From contig OY970182.1 of NCBI GenBank assembly GCA_963708095.1, forward strand, positions 1,240,001 to 1,304,000: DNA of 64,000 nucleotides, given 5' to 3'. Under the pieces are notes generated by a model. The model ran no database searches. It was not told the origin of the DNA and saw nothing but the letters and a program-made list of their open reading frames with translations. The DNA comes from JAJZVS01 sp963708095. Lineage in GTDB: Bacteria; Pseudomonadota; Alphaproteobacteria; Acetobacterales; Acetobacteraceae. A program made the position numbers and the translations under genes. This document shows, piece by piece, positions 26,615 through 34,631 of this stretch; within the stretch, counting starts at the first letter, position 1; the number at the start of each line of letters is the position of its first letter.

Positions 26615-26812
26615 ATGGTTGCCGACCCGGTTCAACTCCCGCTTTTCCTCGACACGGTGGCCCTGACCCGCATCCGGCCTGACCGCAACGAATGGCGGTT
26701 CTACCGCATGGCGGTCTGGCCCGACCTGTTCGGCCGCACCCTGCTCGCCCGCCAGTGGGGCCGCATCGGTACCCAGGGCCGCGTCCGCCTCGCTCCACCT
26801 AATAGGCGGTAG
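26615..26812 (+). pseudogene. WGR-domain protein, truncated at the C-terminus
   Basis: 65 residues. The first about 57 match the small stand-alone WGR proteins common in alphaproteobacteria: LTRIRPDRNEWRFYRMAVWP, LFGRTLLARQWGRIGTQGR. The name-giving W-G-R is present. After GRVRLA the frame departs into PPNRR and stops, whereas relatives continue for another 20-30 residues with a helix. The start is GTG or ATG in this frame (ATG 26615). The short product may not fold. Confidence 0.6.
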
Positions 26813-27020
26813 CCGACGAGGGACGCAGAAAACCCCCGTTTTCCGGGCGCCCTCAGCACCCCGCCGCCCCATCGCATTCCTGCGTCTCGCGCATTTTGCG
26901 TCGGAACACTCGATCTCGCGTCCGTCTCACCGACCGTGCGCCCAGTCTCAAACAGCGCGCGCCAGACGCACCCGCCAATCTCAACTAATCTGTGCCAAAA
27001 ACCGCCCTTGATTGCGCGTG

Positions 27021-27089
27021 CGCAAAATCAAGGACATACCAGCGGCTAGGTGGACGCCGGACGAGGAATCGGCCGGGGCCGCTGGTATG
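27021..27089 (+). repeat. Palindromic repeat unit, copy 1
   Basis: Inverted 12-base arms CATACCAGCGGC (27035-27046) and GCCGCTGGTATG (27078-27089) enclose 31 bases; the left flank TGCGCAAAATCAAGGA belongs to the unit too. The same unit in opposite orientation is at 48429-48499, almost base for base. One frame across it reads KIKDIPAARWTPDEESAGAA in both copies, but there is no ribosome binding site, so I treat it as a non-coding mobile repeat. Surrounding bases 26813-27267 hold no gene. Confidence 0.75.
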
Positions 27090-27160
27090 ACGCCCCCGCA
27101 TGTGGGAGAGGGGGCCGGACCACGGGGCCTTGCCCCCTGCCATGAAAACGCCCGCTCGAA

Positions 27161-27195
27161 GGCGGCTCTCTCCCGCTTCGCGGGAGAGAGCCGCC
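27161..27195. repeat. Perfect 16-base-arm hairpin upstream of the universal stress protein gene
   Basis: GGCGGCTCTCTCCCGC (27161-27176), loop TTC, then its exact complement (27180-27195). The core CTCTCCCGC/GCGGGAGAG is shared with palindromes at 13251-13272 and 22955-22983. It could attenuate transcription or be a REP-like element; no T-run follows. Confidence 0.6.
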
Positions 27196-27267
27196 CGCCG
27201 CCGCGCTATCGGGCGGCGGGCCATCCGTGCTAGAATCGCAATGCAGACCCGCATCGAGGAGAGGGCC

Positions 27268-28134
27268 ATGGCCATTCGCAAGCTGCTCCTGCCGCTCACC
27301 GGCACCGCCGCCGGCGAAGCCGCGCTCGCGACCTCGCTGCAGATCGCGCGGCTCTGGAACGCGCACGTGCTCGCCCTGCATGTGCGGGTGGACAGCCGCG
27401 ACGTCGCCCCCCTCGCAGGCGAAGGCCTGTCGGGTGCAATGATCGAGGAGATGATGACCGCCACCGAGCGCGAGAGCAACGACCGCGCCCACGCGGTGCG
27501 CGCCATGTTCGACCGCTTCGTGGCGCAGCACGAGGTGGTCGTCGGCGAACCCCGCCCCGGCAGCCCCAACGCCACCGCGAGCTTCGCCGCCGTGATCGGC
27601 CGCGAGGAAGACCTGGTGGCGCAGCAGGCACGGCTCGCCGACCTGACGGTGGTGCCGCATCCGGAGGCCGGGGAGGACGTCTCCTCCTCTGACGCGCTGC
27701 ACGCGGTGCTGTTCGATTCCGGCCGGCCGGTACTGCTGTCCCCGCAGGTGGAGCCGGCGACGGTGGGCACCCGCATCTGCCTGGGCTGGAACGGCACCGC
27801 CGAGTCGGCCTCAGCCGTCAGTGCCGCGATCCCCTGGCTCAAGCGGGCGGAGGCGGTGCGCATCCTCTCGGCCGACGGCTACCAGCGACGCGGCCCGGCC
27901 GCCCCCGAACTTGCCGCCTACCTCGCCTTGCACGAAGTCGACGCCGACATCGTCATGTTCCAGCCCTCGGGCGGCACGGTCGGCGCCGGGCTGCTGGCGG
28001 CGGCGCGGGATTTCGGCTGCGACCTGCTGGCGATGGGGGCCTATTCGCATTCCCGGCTGCGCCAGCTCATTCTCGGCGGCGTCACCCGCCACGTGCTGGA
28101 ACGGGCGAACCTGCCGGTCATGATGAACCGTTGA
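27268..28134 (+). CDS. Universal stress protein, tandem-domain UspA family
   Basis: 288 residues, enough for two Usp folds. The N-terminal domain begins IRKLLLPLTGTAAGEAALATSL and the C-terminal one ICLGWNGTAESASAVSAAIPWL. Near the end AMGAYSHSRLRQLILGGVTR contains the G-2x-G-9x-G-type nucleotide-binding pattern in the form typical of this family. I chose ATG 27268 because GAGGAGAGG precedes it. It is followed 40 bases later by a MarR regulator on the same strand. Confidence 0.88.
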   Translation: MAIRKLLLPLTGTAAGEAALATSLQIARLWNAHVLALHVRVDSRDVAPLAGEGLSGAMIEEMMTATERESNDRAHAVRAMFDRFVAQHEVVVGEPRPGSPNATASFAAVIGREEDLVAQQARLADLTVVPHPEAGEDVSSSDALHAVLFDSGRPVLLSPQVEPATVGTRICLGWNGTAESASAVSAAIPWLKRAEAVRILSADGYQRRGPAAPELAAYLALHEVDADIVMFQPSGGTVGAGLLAAARDFGCDLLAMGAYSHSRLRQLILGGVTRHVLERANLPVMMNR

Positions 28135-28174
28135 GTCGCCCCGCCCCCTCCCGCGCCGCCGGGACCGCCGCGGC

Positions 28175-28849
28175 GTGAGCCCCCCGGACCACGCGGCCGC
28201 CAGCGCACCGGAAACGCCGCCCCCGCCGCGCGATCCCGGGACCGCGCCCGGCCTGGGCACGGAAGCGGCCGTGCGCAGCCCTTCCCCCCCGGCCGCGGAG
28301 TGCACACCCGGACCCCAGGCGACGCCCGCCGACCCGGACTCCGAAGCGCCGCTACACGCCTACGTGAAGCTGCTGCGCGCGGCGCGCGCGATCGAGGCGC
28401 GGCTGGAACCCGACCTGCATGACGCCGGCCTGACGCCGACCCAGCTCGGCGTGCTGGAGGCGCTGCTGCACCAGGGTTCCCTCACCCAGGTCGAGCTCGG
28501 GCGCAAGCTGCTCACCAGCGCCGCCAATATGACCGACGTGATCGCCAAGCTGACGCGCCGCGGCCTCGTCTCCCGCGGCCGCAAGCCCGGGGACCGCCGC
28601 GCCGTGCGGGTGGACCTCACCGAGGCGGGGCGGGCGCACATCGCCGCACTGTTCCCGCGCTATGCGGCCACCATCGCCGCCGCCATGGCCAGGCTGAGCG
28701 CGGCGGAGCTGGAGACGATGAGCGACCTGCTCCACACCCTGGGACAGACCGCGTGCGGCGCGTGGGAGCCGGCAGCCGAACCCGATCCCCTTGCCGAGGA
28801 ATACGGCACCGCCCATTTGCCGCGCCGTTCGCCCGACACCGACCGATAG
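28175..28849 (+). CDS. MarR-family transcriptional regulator
   Basis: 224 residues with GTG start. The first 55 residues are a Pro/Ala-rich tail of low complexity, so translation might begin further in. The winged helix is clear: LTPTQLGVLEALLHQGSLTQ, VELGRKLLTSAANMTDVIAKL (recognition) and RRGLVSRGRKPGDRRAVRVDLT, the wing with conserved Asp-Arg-Arg. It probably senses a phenolic or oxidant. The ligand is unknown. Confidence 0.88.
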   Translation: MSPPDHAAASAPETPPPPRDPGTAPGLGTEAAVRSPSPPAAECTPGPQATPADPDSEAPLHAYVKLLRAARAIEARLEPDLHDAGLTPTQLGVLEALLHQGSLTQVELGRKLLTSAANMTDVIAKLTRRGLVSRGRKPGDRRAVRVDLTEAGRAHIAALFPRYAATIAAAMARLSAAELETMSDLLHTLGQTACGAWEPAAEPDPLAEEYGTAHLPRRSPDTDR

Positions 28850-28860
28850 TCCAGGAGACC

Positions 28861-29016
28861 ATGATGATCGAGCTGCAACGCCGGCGGGGGACGGTGAACG
28901 GCACCGAAATCCGCACAAGCGACGGCGTGGCGATCCGCGCGGAGAGCGCCATCGCGATCGCCGCCCGCGACACCGCCGCGTTGGTGCTGGTAGACATGGC
29001 GGCCGCCCCGGACTGA
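28861..29016 (+). CDS. Small conserved-looking hypothetical protein (51 aa)
   Basis: ATGATG start with AGGAG five bases upstream and only 11 bases after the MarR stop, so very likely translated as part of that operon. The product MMIELQRRRGTVNGTEIRTS continues as DGVAIRAESAIAIAARDTAA and LVLVDMAAAPD, alternating strands like a tiny beta protein. I do not recognise a family. Confidence 0.5.
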   Translation: MMIELQRRRGTVNGTEIRTSDGVAIRAESAIAIAARDTAALVLVDMAAAPD

Positions 29017-29111
29017 AACCGGGGCGCGCACCCTCACCCGCCCCGCGACGGCACCTCCGCCAGGCCGTCGCACGCCCCCAGCCATCCCCCTGGCCTCGAC
29101 CGCCCGTCGGC

Positions 29112-29166
29112 GGTTAGAACGAGCTTAACAGAGGTTAGGACCGGCTTAACAGACGAGCTTAACAGA
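29112..29166. promoter_or_regulatory. Direct 21-base repeats upstream of the glucoamylase gene
   Basis: GGTTAG(A/G)...GCTTAACAGA occurs as two abutting 21-base units (29112-29132 and 29133-29153), then a third partial unit CGAGCTTAACAGA (29154-29166), ending 12 bases before the GTG start. CTTAACAGA thus appears three times at 29124, 29145 and 29158. Iterated sites of this length before a start usually bind a regulator. Operator function is inference. Confidence 0.55.
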
Positions 29167-29177
29167 TCCGTGTAAGC

Positions 29178-31589
29178 GTGACCTTCACTATGCCCCTGGA
29201 TGCGAATCGACCCCTCTCCGTTCCCACCGCCCCGCCCATGACGGAGGCGCCCGGCCGGCCGGGCATCGCCCCCACCTGGACCAGCAGCGCCAAGGACGTC
29301 GTCGGCTGCACCCTCGGCCCGGCGCGGCTGTGGTTCACCCTCGGCTTCGGCATCGTCACCGAGGTCTACTATCCCCGTGTCGACCTGCCGCAGTTGCGCG
29401 ACCTCGGCTTCATCGTCGCCGACGACGCCGGCTTCTGGGTCGAGGTCAAGCGCCTCGGCACCTACGAGATCAAGCTCGCCGCCCCCGGCGTCCCCGCCGT
29501 CGAAATCCTGCACACCCATCCGCGCTTCCGCCTGCGCCTGCGCGTCACCCCCGATCCGCTGCGCGACGTGCTGCTGGTGGAAGCCACCCTGACCGGCGAT
29601 CCTTGCCTGCACCTCTATGCCCTGCTGGCCCCCCGCCTCGGCGCCACCGGGGAGGGCAATGTGGCCGCCGTGGCACGCTACCGCGGCCGGCGGGTGTTGT
29701 GGGCGGAGCAGGGCCCGTTCGGCCTTGCCCTCGCTGCCGCCGACGCCCGCCAGCGCGACGCCCTCGGCGCGGCCAGCGCCGGCTATGTCGGGTTCAGCGA
29801 CGGCTGGCAGGATTTCGCGACGCACGGCGCCCTGACGTGGGAATACGACCACGCCGGGCCGGGCAACGTCGCGCTGGTCGCCGCCCTTCCCGCTTCCGTC
29901 GTGCTGGCGGTCGGCTTCGCCGCCACCAAGCAGGCCGCGGCAACCCTCGCGGTCTCCAGCCTGCTCGAACCGTTCGACGCGGTACTGCTGCGCCAGGTCT
30001 CCGACTGGCAGGCGTGGTACGCGCTCGCCAACGGACGCAACCCGGTCCGGTGGGAGGCGCCGGAACCGCTGCGGGACCAGTTCATGGTCTCCACCATGGT
30101 GCTGCGCAGCCACCTCGACAAAACCTACCCCGGCGCCATGGTCGCGAGCCTCAGCATCCCCTGGGGCGACCGCGGCAGCGAACGCGGCGGCTACCACCTG
30201 GTCTGGCCGCGCGACCTCGTGCACTGCGCCGGCGCGCTGCTGGTGCTGGGGGCCGAGGATGAGGCGCGCAACGCGCTGCGCTACCTGATCGCCACCCAGC
30301 GCGAGGACGGGCACTGGGAACAGAACCAGTGGCTCGGCGGGCGGCCCTACTGGCAGGGCAAGCAGCTCGACCAGACCGCCTCCCCCGTGCTGCTCGCCGC
30401 CCAACTGGCCGAACGCAACGCCCTCGGCGGCACCGAGGTCGCGGACATGATCGCCCGCGCGCTCAGCTACCTGCTGCGCCACGGGCCGGCGAGCGATCAG
30501 GACCGGTGGGAGGAAAGCGCCGGCATCACCCCCTATACCCTCGCCGCCTGCATCGCCGCCCTGGTCGCCGGGGCGCCGTTCCTGCCGCTGCGCAGCCGCT
30601 GGCTCGCGCTCACGGTCGCGGATTTCTGGAACGACCAGATAGAGACGTGGCTGGTCGCCCGCGGCGGCCGGCTGGCCGAGCAGACCGGCATTCCCGCCCA
30701 TTACATCCACCTGGCACCCGTCGGCATCCTGACCGATCCGGCCGCGCTCGACGCGTCGATCCCGTTGCACAACCAGCCCGAGCCGCGCAGCATCCCGGCC
30801 AGGGAACTGATCTCGCTCGACTTCCTCCATCTCGTGCGACTCGGCCTGCGCCGCGCCGCCGACCCGCTGGTCCTGGACAGCCTGCGCCTCGCCGATACGC
30901 TCCTGAAAATCGAGACGCCGAGCGGCCCGGCCTGGCACCGCTACGTGGGCGACGGCTACGGCGAATCCGAGGACGGCGGCCCGTTCATCGGCGCCGGACG
31001 AGGCCGCGCCTGGCCGCTGCTCGCCGGCGAACGCGGCCATTACGAAGTGGCAGCCGGACGCGATCCGCTGCCGCTGCTCGATGCCATGGCCGCAATGGCC
31101 GGCAAAGGCGGCATGATCCCCGAACAGGTCTGGGACACGGAGGCAATCCCCCGCCGCTTCCTGTTCCTCGGCCGCCCGAGCGGCTCGGCAACCCCGCTCG
31201 CCTGGGCCCACGCGGAGTTCGTCAAGCTGGTCATCTCCCGCCGCGCCGGCCGGCCGATCGACGCCCCGGCCGCCGTGGGACGACGCTACCGCAACCAACG
31301 CCGCCCCGCACGCCGCAGCGTCTGGCTGCCGCAGGCACCCATCACCACCTTCCTCGCCGGAACCCGGCTCGTGGTCGCACTGCCCCGACCGGCCCAGGTC
31401 CACTGGGGGATCGACGGCTGGGAACAACCCCGCGACATCGCAACCGTCGACAGCGGCCTCGGGCTGCATACCGCAGAGCTGCGCGTCGAACGCCTGCCGC
31501 CCCACACCACCCTCGATTTCACCTGGAAATGGCGCGACAGCGGCACCTGGGCCGGTCAGGACATGCACCTGCAGACGCGGGAGTCGTGA
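29178..31589 (+). CDS. Glucoamylase-type glycoside hydrolase family 15 protein
   Basis: 803 residues. The N-terminal beta-sandwich (to about 270) begins TSSAKDVVGCTLGPARLWFT and VYYPRVDLPQLRDLGF, followed by the (alpha/alpha)6 catalytic domain: GGYHLVWPRDLVHCAGALL, EDGHWEQNQWLGGRPYWQGK, WEESAGITPYTLAACIAAL with the catalytic-acid Glu pair, and GDGYGESEDGGPFIGAGRGR. The enzyme would release glucose from alpha-1,4 glucans. Start GTG 29178; ATG 29190 is an alternative. There is no signal peptide, so it acts inside the cell, fitting glycogen breakdown together with convergent GlgX. Confidence 0.88.
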   Translation: MTFTMPLDANRPLSVPTAPPMTEAPGRPGIAPTWTSSAKDVVGCTLGPARLWFTLGFGIVTEVYYPRVDLPQLRDLGFIVADDAGFWVEVKRLGTYEIKLAAPGVPAVEILHTHPRFRLRLRVTPDPLRDVLLVEATLTGDPCLHLYALLAPRLGATGEGNVAAVARYRGRRVLWAEQGPFGLALAAADARQRDALGAASAGYVGFSDGWQDFATHGALTWEYDHAGPGNVALVAALPASVVLAVGFAATKQAAATLAVSSLLEPFDAVLLRQVSDWQAWYALANGRNPVRWEAPEPLRDQFMVSTMVLRSHLDKTYPGAMVASLSIPWGDRGSERGGYHLVWPRDLVHCAGALLVLGAEDEARNALRYLIATQREDGHWEQNQWLGGRPYWQGKQLDQTASPVLLAAQLAERNALGGTEVADMIARALSYLLRHGPASDQDRWEESAGITPYTLAACIAALVAGAPFLPLRSRWLALTVADFWNDQIETWLVARGGRLAEQTGIPAHYIHLAPVGILTDPAALDASIPLHNQPEPRSIPARELISLDFLHLVRLGLRRAADPLVLDSLRLADTLLKIETPSGPAWHRYVGDGYGESEDGGPFIGAGRGRAWPLLAGERGHYEVAAGRDPLPLLDAMAAMAGKGGMIPEQVWDTEAIPRRFLFLGRPSGSATPLAWAHAEFVKLVISRRAGRPIDAPAAVGRRYRNQRRPARRSVWLPQAPITTFLAGTRLVVALPRPAQVHWGIDGWEQPRDIATVDSGLGLHTAELRVERLPPHTTLDFTWKWRDSGTWAGQDMHLQTRES

Positions 31590-31590
31590 A

Positions 31591-31627
31591 GAAAGGCCAG
31601 GGAGGCTCTGCCCCCCTGGCCTTCTTT
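31591..31627. terminator. Bidirectional terminator between the glucoamylase and glgX genes
   Basis: AAGGCCAGGG (31593-31602) pairs exactly with CCCTGGCCTT (31614-31623), with a short GC loop, an upstream GAA and a downstream CTTT. It begins right after one stop and ends four bases before the other, so it can serve both converging transcripts. The AGGCCAGGG/CCCTGGCCTT core is shared with the giant palindromes' outer parts at 40.4 and 55.4 kb. Confidence 0.7.
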
Positions 31628-31630
31628 GCA

Positions 31631-33676
31631 CTACGAGCGCCGCGGTGCTTCCTCTGCCAGCGTCACTGACCGGGCGGCGACGGACAGGAGTTCGTCGCAG
31701 ATGCCGCGTCGGCGTGGGGTGGCGCTGTCGAGCAGCAGGCGCCAGTGATGTTCGGCGCGCGGCGGGGGCAGTGCTACCTCGATCGGGGCTTCGCCGGCGT
31801 GAAGCACCAGCATGGCCCGGTGTGCCGGCACGGCGGCAGTGGGGGGGGCGTAGAGGGCTGCGATCAGGGTTTTGTTTTCGGGATTGTTCCATTCCGCCGC
31901 TTGCATGGGCTCGCCGTCGGGACGGCGCCAGGCGACGTCGGGCAGACCGCTTGCGTCCATCGGGGTGCCGCGCAGCGGGGTGTCTCCGGCGAGCTCCCGG
32001 CAGTGCTGCCTCAGCCGCAGCAGCCGTGTGGTGAACGCGCGCAGGGCGGGGTCCATTCCTTCCCAGTCGAACCAGGCGATCGGGTTGTCCTGGGCGTAGG
32101 TGTTGTTGTTGCCGCCTTGGCTGCGCCCGCATTCGTCGCCCATCCCGAGCATCGGTGTGCCGCGCGAGAACAGCAGGGTGGCGAGCAGGGCACGCACGTC
32201 GGCAGCGCGGCGGGCACGGATGGCGGGATCGTCGGTCGGTCCCTCGACGCCGTGGTTCCAGGACCAGTTCGTGTCGTTCCCATCCCGGTTGGACTCGCCG
32301 TTGGCCTCGTTGTGCTTGGTTGTATAGGCAACGAGATCGGCCAGGGTGAAGCCGTCGTGCGCGGCAATGAAATTGACCGACCGCGAGACTGGCCGCTGCC
32401 GCGGCGCGAAGATGTCGGCCGAGCCGGCGACGCGCGTGGCCAGCTCCGCGAGCTGGCCCGGATCGCCGCGCCAGAACCGGCGCACGGTATCGCGGTAGCG
32501 GTCGTTCCATTCCCCCCAGGCGGCGGGGAAGGCGCCGAGCCGGTAGCCGTCGCCCGTTGCGTCCCACGGCTCGGCGATGCGGGCCAGGCGACGCAGCACC
32601 GGGTCCTGGTCGATCGCCGCCAGTAATGGCGCCTCCGGATCGAAGCCTCCCGCGCGGCGGCCGAGGATTGTCGCGAGATCGAAGCGAAACCCATCCACCC
32701 CGCCCCGCACCGCCCAGGCGCGCAGCGCATCGAGCGCGAGCCGCACGCCAGCCGGCCGATCGAGCGCCAGGGTGTTGTAGCAGCCGGTGTCGTTCCGGTA
32801 GTGCGACGGGTCCTCCGGGTCGAGCCGGTAGTAGGTGGCGTTGTCGAGGCCGCGCAGCGAGACGGTCGGTCCCCGCGCGTCGTACTCCCCGGTATGGTTC
32901 AGCACGATATCGACCAGCACGGCGATGCCCGCCGCCTGCAGCGCCGCCACCGCGGCACGCACCTCCGCCCAGCCGCCCGGCGCCAGGCGCGGATCGGGGG
33001 CGAGGAACGCCACCGGGTTGTAACCCCAGGTGTCGGTGAGGCCGAGCGCGGGCATGTGCGGGGCGTCGATCCAGGCCGCCGTCGGCATCAGCTCGACCGC
33101 GCTGATCCCAAGCCGGCGCAGGTAGCCGACCGCGGCCGGATGGCCGAGGCCGGCGAAGGTGCCGCGCAACGGGGCGGGTATGCCGGGGTGGCGCATGGTG
33201 AAGCCGCGCACCGCCAGCTCGTAGATCGCCTGCCGGTCCCAGGCGAAGGCGGGGCGGGACGGTGCAGCGGGCAGCGGCGCTTCGACGATGGCCTTGGGCA
33301 TCGCCGGCGCGCTGTCGGCGTCCGCACCCGCGAACAGGCTGGGGTGCAGGCGGAACGGACGGTCGAGCCGGGCGGCGAACGGATCGCACAGCAGCTTGGC
33401 CGGATCGAACCGGTGGCCGCGGGCCGGATCGCGCGGGCCGTCCGCGCGCAGCCCGTAGCGGGCGCCGGGGCCGATGCCACCGATATGGCCGTGGAATACG
33501 TCGCCGGTGCGCGCGGGGAGTGGGATTTGCGCGATCTCCCGCTCCCCGGCGGGGTCGAACAGGCAGAACGTGATGGCCTCGGCATGGGCCGAGAACACCG
33601 CCACGTTGACGCCCTGCGCATCGGGGCAGACGCCGAGCGGCTCCGGGGCGCCGGACCTGACCGGACCGGGCGTCAT
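31631..33676 (-). CDS. glgX: Glycogen debranching enzyme GlgX
   Basis: 681 residues, the usual size. The N-terminal carbohydrate-binding region (GVNVAVFSAHAEAITFCLFD) precedes the GH13 barrel: LVDIVLNHTGEYDARGP (region I), GFRFDLATILGR (catalytic Asp), IAEPWDATGDGYRLGAFP (catalytic Glu) and NFIAAHDGFTLADLVAY (Asp). The motif DNPIAWFDWE is typical of GlgX/TreX isoamylases. It hydrolyses alpha-1,6 branches of limit dextrin. It is convergent with the glucoamylase gene, making a compact glycogen-degrading pair. Confidence 0.94.
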   Translation of the reverse strand: MTPGPVRSGAPEPLGVCPDAQGVNVAVFSAHAEAITFCLFDPAGEREIAQIPLPARTGDVFHGHIGGIGPGARYGLRADGPRDPARGHRFDPAKLLCDPFAARLDRPFRLHPSLFAGADADSAPAMPKAIVEAPLPAAPSRPAFAWDRQAIYELAVRGFTMRHPGIPAPLRGTFAGLGHPAAVGYLRRLGISAVELMPTAAWIDAPHMPALGLTDTWGYNPVAFLAPDPRLAPGGWAEVRAAVAALQAAGIAVLVDIVLNHTGEYDARGPTVSLRGLDNATYYRLDPEDPSHYRNDTGCYNTLALDRPAGVRLALDALRAWAVRGGVDGFRFDLATILGRRAGGFDPEAPLLAAIDQDPVLRRLARIAEPWDATGDGYRLGAFPAAWGEWNDRYRDTVRRFWRGDPGQLAELATRVAGSADIFAPRQRPVSRSVNFIAAHDGFTLADLVAYTTKHNEANGESNRDGNDTNWSWNHGVEGPTDDPAIRARRAADVRALLATLLFSRGTPMLGMGDECGRSQGGNNNTYAQDNPIAWFDWEGMDPALRAFTTRLLRLRQHCRELAGDTPLRGTPMDASGLPDVAWRRPDGEPMQAAEWNNPENKTLIAALYAPPTAAVPAHRAMLVLHAGEAPIEVALPPPRAEHHWRLLLDSATPRRRGICDELLSVAARSVTLAEEAPRRS

Positions 33677-33958
33677 GCGGACGCCCCGGCGCGGCGGGCG
33701 GCGGCGGGCAAGGCCAGGTCCGCCGGCAGCCGGGCGCGGCGTGCCCGGTGCGGGTCGCCGGCGGCAGCGGCGCGCGGCGCCCCGCGACCGGACCGGGTCG
33801 TGCGCCGGCGGCTCAATTGTTTTCCTGCGACAGCGGCGGCATGCACGTCTCCGTTCCGACCCGAGCGCCGCCCGAGGGGCGGCGCGCCATCGTGGCAGCG
33901 ACGCCGGGCCAGGTCGACAGCGCCCGACCGGGCCGCGGCGGTCCGCAGCGCGCGCGGT

Positions 33959-34429
33959 TCAGAACCCGAGGTCGGAAAGGCCCGGATGCTCGGCCGGGCG
34001 GGCGCCGAGCGGCCAGGCATAGCGCCGGTCCCCCGCCTCGATCGGCAGGTCGTTGATACAGGCGAACCGCCGCCGCATCAGCCCGTCGGCGTCGAATTCC
34101 CAGTTCTCGTTGCCGTAGGAGCGGAACCAGTTCCCCGAATCGTCGTGCCATTCATAGGCGAACCGGACCGCGATGCGATCGTCGGCGAAAGCCCAGAGCT
34201 CCTTGATCAGCCGGTAGTCGAGCTCGCGCGCCCATTTGCGCGCCAGGAAGGCGATGATCGCGGGGCGGCCGGCGACGAATTCGGCGCGGTTGCGCCAAAA
34301 GCTGTCGACCGTATAGGCGAGTGCGACCCGCTCCGGATCGCGGCTGTTCCAGGCGTCCTCGGCGGCACGGACTTTCCGGATGGCACTCTCGCGGGTGAAG
34401 GGGGGGAGCGGCGGGCGGGTCTCCGGCAT
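33959..34429 (-). CDS. DUF1348 / nuclear transport factor 2-like protein
   Basis: 156 residues. It begins PFTRESAIRKVRAAEDAWNS and contains PERVALAYTVDSFWRNRAEF, FLARKWARELDYRLIKELW, VRFAYEWHDDSGNWFRSYGN and ENWEFDADGLMRRRFACIND, a near-complete match to DUF1348, a SnoaL-like cone fold. GGAG lies upstream of the ATG. No enzyme activity is established for the family. The 280 bases between it and glgX hold no supported gene. Confidence 0.9.
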   Translation of the reverse strand: MPETRPPLPPFTRESAIRKVRAAEDAWNSRDPERVALAYTVDSFWRNRAEFVAGRPAIIAFLARKWARELDYRLIKELWAFADDRIAVRFAYEWHDDSGNWFRSYGNENWEFDADGLMRRRFACINDLPIEAGDRRYAWPLGARPAEHPGLSDLGF

Positions 34430-34631
34430 GACGGGTCTCCGTTCGGGGTGCGGCGTACCGGCCGGCAGCCGGCGGAACGGGACGCATCACGCGGTCAGGT
34501 TGGCACGCGCCGCAACCTGTCAACGTCCCGCTGCGCGACCGCACCGGCGCCCGGAGCGTGAGACAATCGGGCTTGCGCGGAGCTCCCTTCGGGAAGGCTC
34601 AGAAGTGGGGGGCGCCTGCGGCCGACGGCTC

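Noticed and set aside
27012..27233. A 73-residue open frame over the palindromic repeat
   Set aside because: It is made by the repeat and flanking hairpins, has no ribosome binding site, and diverges from the copy at 48.4 kb as soon as the repeat ends.
29034..33389. A minus-strand open frame of 1451 codons across the glucoamylase and glgX genes
   Set aside because: It is antisense to the GH15 gene and out of frame with glgX, with Arg/Gly/His-rich low-complexity residues and no domain. Such frames are expected in very GC-rich DNA.
33673..34020. A 115-residue open frame between glgX and the DUF1348 gene
   Set aside because: Arg/Ala-rich, no ribosome binding site, overlapping the DUF1348 gene; no sign of selection.
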